13,596 bases of DNA from Actinomycetota bacterium (GCA_005883175.1 VAYV01000144.1:1-13596), one strand, 5' to 3'; numbered from the stretch's first letter, positions 1 to 6,643 are shown. Numbers and translations are program-made. Notes: generated from the letters alone by a model not told the origin.

Positions 1-192
1 GGAGTTCGCGATCCCGAGCTGCGCCGTGTTCTCCGAGGCGCGGAACAACGGGAAGGTCGCATCCTGTCGCCGCGCGCCCGCAGCGGCACCGATGACGAGA
101 CCACCGGCAAGGCCGATCACCAAGGCGAGGCCGAGGGACGAGCGCCACCGCGCGCGCAGCTCCGCGCGCGCGCGCATCCACACCGCGCTCAT
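1..192 (-). CDS. ABC transporter permease, FtsX/MacB type (N-terminal fragment, runs off window)
   Basis: The minus strand encodes the first 64 residues of a permease that continues past the left edge. It begins MSAVWMRARAELRARWRSS, then a single hydrophobic segment (about residues 19-40, rich in G, L, V and A), then GARRQDATFPLF. A basic N-terminus, one transmembrane helix and a 'GARR.D..(Y/F)P.F' extracellular start is the pattern of FtsX-like permeases in actinomycetes. The start is the ATG at 192: the ATGs slightly upstream are in a frame that reaches TGA within a few codons. The partner ATPase ends 47 bases upstream, so the two should be co-transcribed and assemble as a membrane complex. 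These complexes export or mechanically transmit a signal rather than import; the substrate cannot be told. Only the N-terminus is visible, so the family call rests on context as well as sequence. Confidence 0.8.
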   Translation of the reverse strand, partial: MSAVWMRARAELRARWRSSLGLALVIGLAGGLVIGAAAGARRQDATFPLFRASENTAQLGIANS

Positions 193-202
193 GAGCTCAT
201 CT

Positions 203-221
203 GGCGCGCCATCGGCGCGCC
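203..221. repeat. GGCGCGCC-ATC-GGCGCGCC inverted repeat in the ATPase-permease gap
   Basis: Two copies of the self-complementary octamer GGCGCGCC flank a three-base spacer. They lie in the 47-base gap between the ATPase stop and the permease start on the minus strand. In RNA they could form an 8-bp all-GC hairpin ending about ten bases before the permease ATG. No U-run follows, so it is not a standard terminator. It could limit ribosome access to the permease start or stabilise the upstream message. Function is inference; the repeat itself is plain in the sequence. Confidence 0.6.
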
Positions 222-239
222 TCCCCCGTACCCGGCCTC

Positions 240-965
240 CTAGGCCTCGGGTTCGATCGCGGCCGCCACTTGCGCAACGACAGCCGGCTCTGGCTGACCC
301 ACGATGCGTCCGTCTGCCAGCTGCACGATCCTGTCTGCCGCCGACGCAACCTTCGCGTCGTGCGTCACGAGCATGATCGTCTGGCCGTCGTCGTGCAGTC
401 GCTTGAAGAGCTCGAGGACCTCGGCGCCGCCTGCCGAGTCGAGCGAGCCCGTGGGCTCGTCCGCAAGGAGCAGCGTCGGTTGGTTCGCCAGTGCGCGCGC
501 GATCGCGAGACGCTGGCGCTGACCACCGGACAGCACGCCCGGTGCGTTCTTCGCCTTGTCGGCCAAACCGAGAAGGTCGAGAAGGTCGCGCGCGCGCGTT
601 TCGGCAGACTTGCGCGACGAACCGGCGATGATCGCCGGCAGCGTCACGTTCTCCAGCACGCTCATCCCCTCGAGCAAGTTGAAGAACTGGAAGACGATCC
701 CGATGTGTTTCCGCCGCATGCGCGCGAGCGGGTTCTCGTCCTTGTCGGACAGCGTCTCGTCGGCGAGCCAGATCTCCCCGTCCGACGGCTTGTCGAGGCC
801 CGCGATCAAGTTGAGCAGCGTCGACTTGCCGCAGCCCGACGGTCCCATCACTGCGACGAACTCCGCCGGCGCGATCGTCATATCGACGCCTCGGAGCGCG
901 CGCACCGGCACTCCTTCGGATTCGTAGGTTTTCCGCAGATCCTGTGTCCGAACGACATCGCTCAT
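240..965 (-). CDS. ABC transporter ATP-binding protein, LolD/MacB-like
   Basis: This 241-residue ATPase has every expected motif: Walker A GPSGCGKST (41-49), Q-loop Q93, signature LSGGQ (145-149), Walker B LLLADE (165-170) followed by PTGSLD, and the H-loop histidine in THD (202). 'FQFFNLLEGMSVLENV' and 'ADEPTGSLDS' are typical of the LolD/MacB/FtsE group, which pairs with FtsX-like permeases; such a permease lies just downstream. It hydrolyses ATP on the cytoplasmic face to drive the permease. The ATG at 965 overlaps the stop of the cyclase gene by four bases (ATGA), and GAGGGGG lies seven bases before it, so translation is probably coupled. The last 20 residues, rich in A, V and E, are a variable tail. 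Family assignment is secure; the substrate is unknown. Confidence 0.93.
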   Translation of the reverse strand: MSDVVRTQDLRKTYESEGVPVRALRGVDMTIAPAEFVAVMGPSGCGKSTLLNLIAGLDKPSDGEIWLADETLSDKDENPLARMRRKHIGIVFQFFNLLEGMSVLENVTLPAIIAGSSRKSAETRARDLLDLLGLADKAKNAPGVLSGGQRQRLAIARALANQPTLLLADEPTGSLDSAGGAEVLELFKRLHDDGQTIMLVTHDAKVASAADRIVQLADGRIVGQPEPAVVAQVAAAIEPEA

Positions 966-2338
966 ACCCGTTCCCCCTCGATCCCGGCACCCGCTGCCAA
1001 TGCAGGCACATAGTCCACAACCTGAATGCGATATGCGAGCACGGGGGTCTCGCGACCTTTCACTATCGTCGGCTCCATCTCTTGCGCGTCGATGCTGGTG
1101 GGCTCTTGCAGTCCGCGGTAGGTAGCGCCGCTCAAGATGATCTGGCCGCCGGGACGCGCGAGTGCCTGCAAACGAGATGACAGATTGACGGTATCGCCAA
1201 CGAGCGTGTACTCCATCCTCTCGGACGAACCTAACAGGGCCGCCGCGACTTCGCCGGTCGAAAGACCGATGCCGAGGTTGAACGGAGTCAGTCCCTCCTT
1301 GACCCAGGCCTTGTTGAGCTCGTTCTGCGTCATCAGCATCTGAGTCGCTGCCGCCAGTCCGCGATCGGCGTGGTCCTCTTGTGGGAACGGGGCTCCAAAA
1401 ACTGCCATCACACCGTCGCCCGTGAATTGCATGTGTGTCCCCTCATGCGCCTGGATCGCGTCGATCAACAACGCTCGGTGCGCGTTCAGCTGACCGGCGA
1501 GCGCCATCGGATCGGCGTACTCGGCGATCGTCGAATAGCCGCGCACGTCGGACATCAGGATGGTCACGTTCATCCGTTCCGTTTCGCCGACATGCTTGCC
1601 CATCTGGCGAAGCTTCTCGGAGATCCCTTCCGGCAGCATGTGCTCGAGCGTCTCGCCCACCTCTTCGCGGTCGACGATCGCGTTGTGCAGGGTTTGCAGA
1701 CGACGCAGCGCGCCCGACGCGCCCGCGCTCGCGCCTTGCGCGATCTTGAGGAAGACCTTCTCGACGTCGGCTGCGACGGCCGCCGGCGTCGTCCCGAGCG
1801 CGGCCGCGATCCGCTTGTGCGGGCGGCCCTCGGCGATCATCCGGAGGAGCTCCTCCTCCGTCTCGGTCAGATCGCCTTCGGTCGAGACCGGTCGCACCAG
1901 CGCCTCGATGATCTTGGGGTCGAGCGCGCTGCCACCGGTCGCCACCGTCCGGATCGCGTGGGCGAGCTGGTCGCCTTCGCCGACCCGGTCCTTTAGCAGG
2001 TACGCGTAGCCGTCTTGCCCTTCGGCCAGCAGAGAGATCGCGTACTCGGGATCGTCGTACTGGGAGAGGATGACAACCCCGGTGCCGGGGTTGCGCTTCC
2101 GGACTTCCTTCGCGGCGTCGATCCCCTCGGACTGGAAGTTCGGCGGCATCCGGATGTCGGTCACGAGCACGTGAGGGACGTGCTCCTCGGCGCGCGCTAT
2201 CAACTCGTCGTAGTCGGCCGCAACGGCGACGACTTCGAAGTCCGCTTCGATGCCGAGGAGCGCCCGGACGCCTTCCCGCACGATGAGATTGTCGTCGGCG
2301 AGCAGCACGGTGATGGGTCCCCCAGACATGGTCACCAT
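962..2338 (-). CDS. Response regulator with LuxR-type HTH and class III adenylate/guanylate cyclase domain
   Basis: This 458-residue protein has three modules. A receiver domain (about 8-135) carries the acidic pair D15/D16, phospho-acceptor D61 in VTDIRMP, S92 and K116, so it should be phosphorylatable. A LuxR/NarL-like helix-turn-helix follows (about 157-200, starting LTETEEELLRMIAEG). After a linker (LEHMLPEGISEKL), a class III cyclase domain (about 255-440) shows metal aspartates D264 (MSDVRGYS) and D308 (FTGDGVMAVFGAP), T378 in EYTLVGD, and transition-state N385 and R389. The usual base-selecting lysine is Q304, so ATP versus GTP preference is uncertain. It probably makes a cyclic nucleotide under control of a phosphorelay; no histidine kinase is in the window. 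It heads an operon with the ABC ATPase and permease. A second ATG lies three codons in; the sequence does not decide between them. Confidence 0.9.
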   Translation of the reverse strand: MVTMSGGPITVLLADDNLIVREGVRALLGIEADFEVVAVAADYDELIARAEEHVPHVLVTDIRMPPNFQSEGIDAAKEVRKRNPGTGVVILSQYDDPEYAISLLAEGQDGYAYLLKDRVGEGDQLAHAIRTVATGGSALDPKIIEALVRPVSTEGDLTETEEELLRMIAEGRPHKRIAAALGTTPAAVAADVEKVFLKIAQGASAGASGALRRLQTLHNAIVDREEVGETLEHMLPEGISEKLRQMGKHVGETERMNVTILMSDVRGYSTIAEYADPMALAGQLNAHRALLIDAIQAHEGTHMQFTGDGVMAVFGAPFPQEDHADRGLAAATQMLMTQNELNKAWVKEGLTPFNLGIGLSTGEVAAALLGSSERMEYTLVGDTVNLSSRLQALARPGGQIILSGATYRGLQEPTSIDAQEMEPTIVKGRETPVLAYRIQVVDYVPALAAGAGIEGERV

Positions 2339-2368
2339 TGAGGCCCGACGCCCCGCTCCAGGTCAAGG

Positions 2369-2374
2369 AAGGTA
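2369..2374 (-). promoter_or_regulatory. Possible -10 box of the cyclase operon
   Basis: On the minus strand TACCTT fits the actinobacterial TANNNT -10 pattern. It would start transcription about 24 bases before the cyclase ATG, leaving a short leader with GGAGCGGGG. No good -35 hexamer lies at the right distance; the 14-base palindrome occupies that place, as an activator or repressor site might. This is a pattern match only. Confidence 0.3.
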
Positions 2375-2388
2375 GCCTTGCATCCTCC

Positions 2389-2402
2389 GGGTGGTACCAC
2401 CC
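2389..2402. promoter_or_regulatory. Perfect 14-base palindrome, candidate operator
   Basis: GGGTGGTACCACCC is a perfect palindrome in the 142-base region between the divergent cyclase and cupredoxin genes. It lies over the expected -35 region of the cyclase promoter, so a dimeric regulator bound here could affect one or both directions. The core TGGTACC also equals the T-box bulge consensus, and the following CTCTG-TCG-CAGAG hairpin (2403-2415) gives a superficial T-box look. However, neither neighbour concerns amino acids and no Stem I is evident. Operator is the preferred reading. Confidence 0.4.
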
Positions 2403-2452
2403 CTCTGTCGCAGAGACCGGGTGCCACGATTCATTCGAGCGTCCGTGCGGCC

Positions 2453-2458
2453 TAGGTT
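2453..2458 (+). promoter_or_regulatory. Possible -10 box of the cupredoxin gene
   Basis: TAGGTT fits TANNNT and lies 22 bases before the ATG at 2481, with a weak -35 (TTCATT, 2430-2435) at 17-base spacing. The resulting leader would carry a GGGGG ribosome-binding sequence at 2472-2476. The match is modest. Confidence 0.3.
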
Positions 2459-2480
2459 GAGCGTGGGCACAGGGGGTGTC

Positions 2481-3227
2481 ATGACCGTCGCGCAACCGAA
2501 GCAGGCAGCCGGGATCACCTGGCGCCATCTTCTTCGGTACGCCGCGATAGCGGATCTGCTGGTGATGGCGATCGTGGGCATCGCCGTGCGAGACAAGGAG
2601 GCCCTCGCGTTCGCCGCGGCCATCCTCGTCGGCATCCTCTTCCTCCGCATCAGGAGCGGCATCGCAGGCGTGATCATGATCGGCGTCCTGTCGCTCGACG
2701 CAGCCGTTTTCATGCTCCCCGCCGCCGCGAGCAACAGCACGCATCGCGGACGCTTCGTCGACTTACTGATCCCGCTGTCGCTCGCCGTGATCTCCGCGTC
2801 CGGCGCGCTCGCGGCGGTCGGGTCGGTGTTCCGGCACCGGCTTCCCGAGACCAGCGGCCGAGCGGCCGCGGTCGTCCTTCAAGCCACGATCGCCGTCTTC
2901 ATCGTCGCGCTGATCGCGGGCACGATCTCCCAGCGAACGTCCAAGGCGGAGGTCGCGCGCGCCGGCGACATCACCGTCGAGATGCGGAACACGGCCTTCC
3001 AGCAGAAGACGCTGAGCGCGCAGGGCGGCTCGCTATCCGTCGCCGTTTCCAATCACGATCTGTTCTGGCATACGTTCACGATCGACGCGCTCCACGTGAA
3101 CGTCGACGTTCCGATCGGCGCAAACCGCCGGGTGACGTTGAACGCGCCGCCCGGTCGATACGAGTTCTACTGTCGCGTGCCCGGCCACCGGGCCGCCGGC
3201 ATGCACGGCATCCTCACCGTCAGCTAG
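2481..3227 (+). CDS. Membrane-anchored cupredoxin (type 1 copper protein)
   Basis: This 248-residue protein has an N-terminal membrane part with about four to five hydrophobic segments (roughly 20-35, 43-57, 60-80, 93-115 and 129-149). A C-terminal plastocyanin-like domain follows (about 160-248). The four type 1 copper ligands are present in order: H197 in FWHTFTID, C231 in FYCRVPGH, H236, and M241 in GMHG. It should bind one copper ion and carry electrons, or bind copper, on the outer face of the membrane. The start is the ATG at 2481, with GGGGG just upstream; the frame is open further back without a better start. The stop overlaps the ribosome-binding site of the next gene, so the two are probably one transcript. 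A multi-helix anchor on a cupredoxin is less common than a signal peptide or single helix. The electron partner is unknown. Confidence 0.85.
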   Translation: MTVAQPKQAAGITWRHLLRYAAIADLLVMAIVGIAVRDKEALAFAAAILVGILFLRIRSGIAGVIMIGVLSLDAAVFMLPAAASNSTHRGRFVDLLIPLSLAVISASGALAAVGSVFRHRLPETSGRAAAVVLQATIAVFIVALIAGTISQRTSKAEVARAGDITVEMRNTAFQQKTLSAQGGSLSVAVSNHDLFWHTFTIDALHVNVDVPIGANRRVTLNAPPGRYEFYCRVPGHRAAGMHGILTVS

Positions 3228-3231
3228 GAGG
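3226..3231 (+). promoter_or_regulatory. Strong Shine-Dalgarno AGGAGG pointing to the out-of-frame ATG at 3237
   Basis: AGGAGG sits five bases before ATG 3237 and overlaps the cupredoxin stop. It fixes the intended start of the next gene even though that ATG is one base out of frame with the coding body. Removing one A of the pair at 3240-3241 would give ATG AGC TTC and join the frame. Confidence 0.8.
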
Positions 3232-3236
3232 CAGGT

Positions 3237-4137
3237 ATGAAGCTTCGCGAACGAGCTGCGCGCGTGGATCGAGATCGAAGACAGCTCCGAAGGATGGGGT
3301 GGGCGCTCGCTCCCCTCACGGGGGGACTCGCGCATCACCGGCTTCGGATACAGCGGCGGCGGCCAGATCGGTTCGACGACGTTGCGACTCGGCTCGAAGG
3401 AGATGACGTTCGCCGCCGCGGCCTACCCGACGATTCAGCGCGACCCAGAGGTTGGACCCAACTACGTGAAATTCGTGCAGACTGCCGGCGGCCGCACCGG
3501 CGCACCGGCGCCACGGCCCGTCCCGCACCCGCCTTTCTTCCAGATCAGCGCGCCGACCGCGTGGACGACGCTGAGCCTCACGATCTACTCGGACGGGCGC
3601 TCCGAGTTCGAAGCGACCGGTGCGAGCCCGTTCCCACGTCACTGGATCTACGACCACGAAGGGAAGCTCGCCGCGAAGAGCGGCCTCATCGACTTCAAGG
3701 ATTGGTCCAAGCACGCGTTCGGCGAGCGCACGCCGTGGGGCGCCGAGGACTCGCCCGCACTCGTGACGGCGGTCGAGACCGCGCTCGAACGCGAGCTCTC
3801 GTTCCTCATCATGCGAGCCGGCAAGAAGCCGGAGAAGCGCAAGATCAAAGCCGGCAAGTCGCTGACCGAGCAGGGGCAGGAAGGCAACGAGCTGTATCTG
3901 TTGCTGGACGGCGTCCTGCAGGTGGACGTCGACGGGAACGTCCTCGCCGAGCTGGCACCCGGCGCGATCCTCGGCGAGCGCGCGCTCCTCGAGGGCGGGC
4001 GCCGCACCGCGACATTGCGCGCGCTCACGAAGTGCACCGTTGCCGTCGCCGCGGCTGAAAACGTCAATCGAGCGGCCCTCGAGGAGCTCGCAAAGACACA
4101 CCGCCGCGAAGAGCCGGCGGACGAACAGCAGGTCTAG
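3237..4137 (+). CDS. Cyclic-nucleotide-binding-domain protein (apparent 1-base frameshift at the start codon)
   Basis: The coding frame runs from 3241 (AGC) to the TAG at 4137 and would encode about 299 residues beginning M-SFANELRAWIEIEDSSEG. Third positions are GC-rich throughout. The N-terminal part (about 1-195) contains a conserved-looking block (HPPFFQISAPTAWTTLSL, SPFPRHWIYD) of no function I can name. Residues 198-290 form a cNMP-binding domain: glycine-rich turns near EQGQEGNELYLLLDG, then the phosphate-binding cassette with E247 in GER and R255/R256 before TATL. It probably senses cAMP or cGMP. The strong Shine-Dalgarno and ATG at 3237 are one base out of frame; in-frame alternatives are a CTG at 3256 and a TTG at 3382, and the latter would cut off conserved-looking sequence. 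Sequencing error, a real mutation or unusual initiation are all possible. It lies opposite the cyclase and 35 bases before the MBL-fold gene. Confidence 0.8.
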
Positions 4138-4159
4138 ACGCGAGGAAAGAGCGACCGGT

Positions 4160-4165
4160 TACACT
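4160..4165 (+). promoter_or_regulatory. -10 box for a leaderless MBL-fold transcript
   Basis: TACACT ends seven bases before the GTG at 4173, where transcription from such a box would be expected to begin. No Shine-Dalgarno lies at normal distance from this GTG; the nearest purine run, GAGGAAAGAG, is over 20 bases away. This suggests an internal leaderless promoter in addition to read-through from the upstream genes. Confidence 0.45.
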
Positions 4166-4172
4166 GCGCGCT

Positions 4173-4889
4173 GTGCGCCTGCTCATCTGCGGGACCCGAG
4201 GCTCGACGCCTTCACCGGGCCCGGCGTTCATCCGTTACGGGGGGCAAACGTCGTGCATCGCCGTCGCGCACGATGACGACGACCCTCACTTGGTGCTCGA
4301 CGGCGGAACCGGACTTCGCCGGCTTCGCGTGCTGATCCCGTCACAGGGCGATGCGTCTGCGGTCATGGCGCGCGCGGTTTCACCGCCTCATTTCCCCGTG
4401 CGGCTGGAAGAGCTTCGAGGAACGTGGACCGTCGAGAACCTCGAGCCGGGCGAGCGCGATATCGAAGGTTTCCAGGTCACGTCCCTCGACGTCCCGCACA
4501 AGCTCAGCCGCACGTACGGCTTCCGCGTCGGCGACGGCACGAGCGCGATCGCATACATGTCCGATCACTGGCCGACGTCGATCGGGCCCGGCGCCGACGG
4601 GTTCGGCGAGTATCACGACAACGCGCTCGCCCTCGCTGAAGGGGTCGACATGCTGATCCACGACGCGCAGTACACATCGGAGGAGTTCCCGGCGCGCGCA
4701 GACTTCGGCCATTCTGCGATCGAATACGCGATCGGTCTCGGGCGGAAGGCGGGCGCGAAGGCCGTCATGCTGTACCACCACGACCCCGATCGCACCGACG
4801 ACGACCTCGACCGCATCGTGACGTCGCTCAACGGAACCAAGCCGACGGTCTACGCAGCGGCAGAGGGGTCCGTCATCGAGCTGCCTTGA
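4173..4889 (+). CDS. Metallo-beta-lactamase-fold protein lacking the HxHxDH segment
   Basis: The 238-residue protein starts at a GTG and opens MRLLICGTRGSTPSPG, the first strand of a hydrolase family related to RNase Z and phosphodiesterases. Later motifs are present: SDH (130-132), LIHDAQYT (H163/D164), FGHS (H180) and YHHDPDRTDD (H202/H203). The stretch that should link LVLDGGTGLRR (41-50) to VLIPSQGD (53-60) is missing. Family members as I remember them carry about 40 more residues there, including HLHWDH, which supplies most of the zinc ligands. The reading frame is kept. A hexamer CTTCGC occurs twice at the junction (4314-4319 and 4323-4328). As it stands the protein should not be an active metallohydrolase. 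The stop overlaps the next start (TGATG), so it is coupled to the oxidoreductase. Fold assignment is secure; substrate is unknown. Confidence 0.85.
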   Translation: MRLLICGTRGSTPSPGPAFIRYGGQTSCIAVAHDDDDPHLVLDGGTGLRRLRVLIPSQGDASAVMARAVSPPHFPVRLEELRGTWTVENLEPGERDIEGFQVTSLDVPHKLSRTYGFRVGDGTSAIAYMSDHWPTSIGPGADGFGEYHDNALALAEGVDMLIHDAQYTSEEFPARADFGHSAIEYAIGLGRKAGAKAVMLYHHDPDRTDDDLDRIVTSLNGTKPTVYAAAEGSVIELP

Positions 4890-6505
4890 TGAGCTCGACG
4901 ATGGATGTGGCCGATGCGGTCGTCATCGGGTCCGGACCCAACGGGCTGACCGCGGGGATCACGCTCGCGCGCAAAGGCTGGGACGTCGTCGTGCTCGAGC
5001 GGAACGCGACGCCCGGGGGCGCAGTCGCGAGCGCTGAGCTAACGAAGCCGGGGTACGTCCACGATCCGTTCTCCGCCTTCTATGGCCTGTTGCACTCGTC
5101 GCCCGTGTTCCGCGAGCTTAAGCTGGACAAGCGCGTGGCGTGGGCGCACTTCGAGACCCCCGTCGGCGCGGCGCTGAATCCAAACAACGGGGCATTCATC
5201 CACCGCGATCTCCGGAGGACGGCCGACGGGCTGGGAGAAGACGGCGAGGCGTGGCTCGAGCTCTACACGTGGTGGCAGCGGGTCGGTACTCGGTTCTTCG
5301 ACACGATGCTCGCGCCGTTGCCCTCGATCCGGCCGGCGCTGCGGTTCCTGCGCGCGGCCAAGATCAAGGGTGCGATCGACACGGCGCGCATGATGATCAC
5401 GCCGGTCGGAGAGGTTGCGCGCCAGCGCTTTTCGACCCTTGCGGGACAGATGGCGTTCGCGTGCGGCGACTCGCACACCGACCTCAGCATCGATCAGGCG
5501 GGGAGCACGCCGATGGCGCTGATCCTCGCGATGCTCGCACAGCAGTACGGGATGCCGGTCCCCGTCGGCGGCGCCGGGCGACTGAGCGAAGGCTTGGTGT
5601 CCTTGCTGGAAGAAGCCGGTGGAAACCTGCACTGCGGCGAAGCGGTGACGAAGATCGTGGTCGAGCGGGGGCGCGCGCGCGCAGTGGAGACATCGCGCGG
5701 CCGCATCGTGCGCGCGCGCCACGCGATCTTGGCCGACACGGGGCCGCGCGCGCTTTTCCACGACCTCGTCGGGGACGAGCACCTGCCCACGCGCTTCCTC
5801 GACGGGCTCCGGACCTTCCGCTACGGCACCGGGATGTTCAAGGTCGACCTTGCACTCGACGCGCGCGCGCCGTGGATCGTTGAGCAAGCGGCCGACTGCG
5901 GCGTGTACCACCTCACCGGGACGCTGGACACGATGGCGCGCGCAGCATACGAAGGCGCGCACGGGCTGCTCCCCGCGGTGCCGCTGCTGATCGTCGGGCA
6001 GCAGTCGATCGCCGACTCAACGCGCGCGCCGAAGGGCGGCCACACGCTCTGGGTGGAAACCCACGTGCCCCCTTCACCGAAGGGGGACGGCGGCAGCCGG
6101 AAGAAGATCGAGGGCTGGAAGAGCGCGCGCGAGCCGTTCCTCGAGCGAGTGCTCGCGCGCCTCGAGGAGCATGCGCCCGGCCTGCGCGATCACATCGTCG
6201 GCTCACACGTTCGCACGCCGGCCGACCTCGAGGAGGCCGACCCGAACCTCGTCGGCGGCGACGTCGGCGGTGGCTCGTCGGCGATCGACCATCAGCTGAT
6301 CTTCCGGCCGGTCCCCGGGTGGTTCCGGTACCGGACGCCGGTGAAAAGCCTCTATCTCTGCTCCGCGTCGGCGCACCCGGGCGGCGGGGTGCACGGGATG
6401 GCCGGTCGCAATGCCGCCGCGCGCGCGCTCAAGGACTCGCACCGGCCGCGCGGGGTCCTCACCACTGCGTCTGGCGCGCGCAGGGTGCCCTCGCGCCCGA
6501 GCTAA
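4889..6505 (+). CDS. FAD-dependent oxidoreductase, phytoene desaturase/carotenoid isomerase-like (PYROXD2-like)
   Basis: This protein of about 538 residues starts with a Rossmann FAD-binding motif, VVIGSGPNG (about 11-19), followed by the acidic end of the second strand in VVVLERN. The C-terminal FAD motif HPGGGVHGMAGRNAA lies near residues 496-510. Both are diagnostic of the phytoene-desaturase-like amine-oxidase superfamily, and full length for this group is about 500-550. The sequence looks closer to the broad 'NAD(P)/FAD-dependent oxidoreductase' group with PYROXD2 than to true carotenoid desaturases, and no carotenoid genes are nearby. The start at 4889 overlaps the MBL stop as TGATG; an in-frame ATG at 4901 is an alternative. 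The last 20 residues are an Arg/Ser/Pro-rich tail. It is probably co-transcribed with the upstream genes. Flavoprotein identity is secure, substrate unknown. Confidence 0.9.
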   Translation: MSSTMDVADAVVIGSGPNGLTAGITLARKGWDVVVLERNATPGGAVASAELTKPGYVHDPFSAFYGLLHSSPVFRELKLDKRVAWAHFETPVGAALNPNNGAFIHRDLRRTADGLGEDGEAWLELYTWWQRVGTRFFDTMLAPLPSIRPALRFLRAAKIKGAIDTARMMITPVGEVARQRFSTLAGQMAFACGDSHTDLSIDQAGSTPMALILAMLAQQYGMPVPVGGAGRLSEGLVSLLEEAGGNLHCGEAVTKIVVERGRARAVETSRGRIVRARHAILADTGPRALFHDLVGDEHLPTRFLDGLRTFRYGTGMFKVDLALDARAPWIVEQAADCGVYHLTGTLDTMARAAYEGAHGLLPAVPLLIVGQQSIADSTRAPKGGHTLWVETHVPPSPKGDGGSRKKIEGWKSAREPFLERVLARLEEHAPGLRDHIVGSHVRTPADLEEADPNLVGGDVGGGSSAIDHQLIFRPVPGWFRYRTPVKSLYLCSASAHPGGGVHGMAGRNAAARALKDSHRPRGVLTTASGARRVPSRPS

Positions 6506-6583
6506 CTTCTTCTTCAAGAACTTCCCAGATTCGGGGGGCGGTTCGGCAATCGCTGCGTCCCAGCATCACCACATCCCACCGAA

Positions 6584-6603
6584 ATCGGGATGAAGATCCC
6601 GGT
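6584..6603 (+). repeat. Hairpin in the leader of the secreted repeat protein
   Basis: ATCGGGAT and ATCCCGGT can pair around a GAAG loop (eight pairs, one of them G-U). It lies in the 151-base gap between the oxidoreductase and the repeat protein. There is no following T-run, so it is a weak terminator candidate. Farther on, ATCCT (6624-6628) could pair with AGGAT (6646-6650) and cover the Shine-Dalgarno. I recognise no known riboswitch here. Confidence 0.35.
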
Positions 6604-6643
6604 ACTCGAGGCAACGATTCGGCATCCTGTTCGTTAGAAGAGC

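Noticed and set aside
2355..2380. MerR-type metal-responsive operator (TTGACCTGGAG on the minus strand)
   Set aside because: Only one half-site is present; the matching inverted half is missing at the expected distance.
2250..2480. T-box riboswitch controlling the cupredoxin gene
   Set aside because: Only the TGGTACC core and a hairpin match; no Stem I or specifier loop is visible and the downstream gene has no amino-acid role.
1443..2744. Long minus-strand ORF over the cyclase and cupredoxin region
   Set aside because: It is Arg/Asp-rich low-complexity translation antisense to the cupredoxin and out of frame with the cyclase, typical of open frames in very GC-rich DNA.
3237..4058. 273-codon ORF starting at the good Shine-Dalgarno/ATG (MKLRERAAR...)
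   Set aside because: It is Arg-rich shadow translation of the cNMP-binding gene; the neighbouring frame has GC-rich third positions and recognisable domains.
4889..6505. True carotenoid desaturase
   Set aside because: The FAD motifs are shared by a much wider superfamily and no phytoene synthase or other carotenoid gene is in the window.
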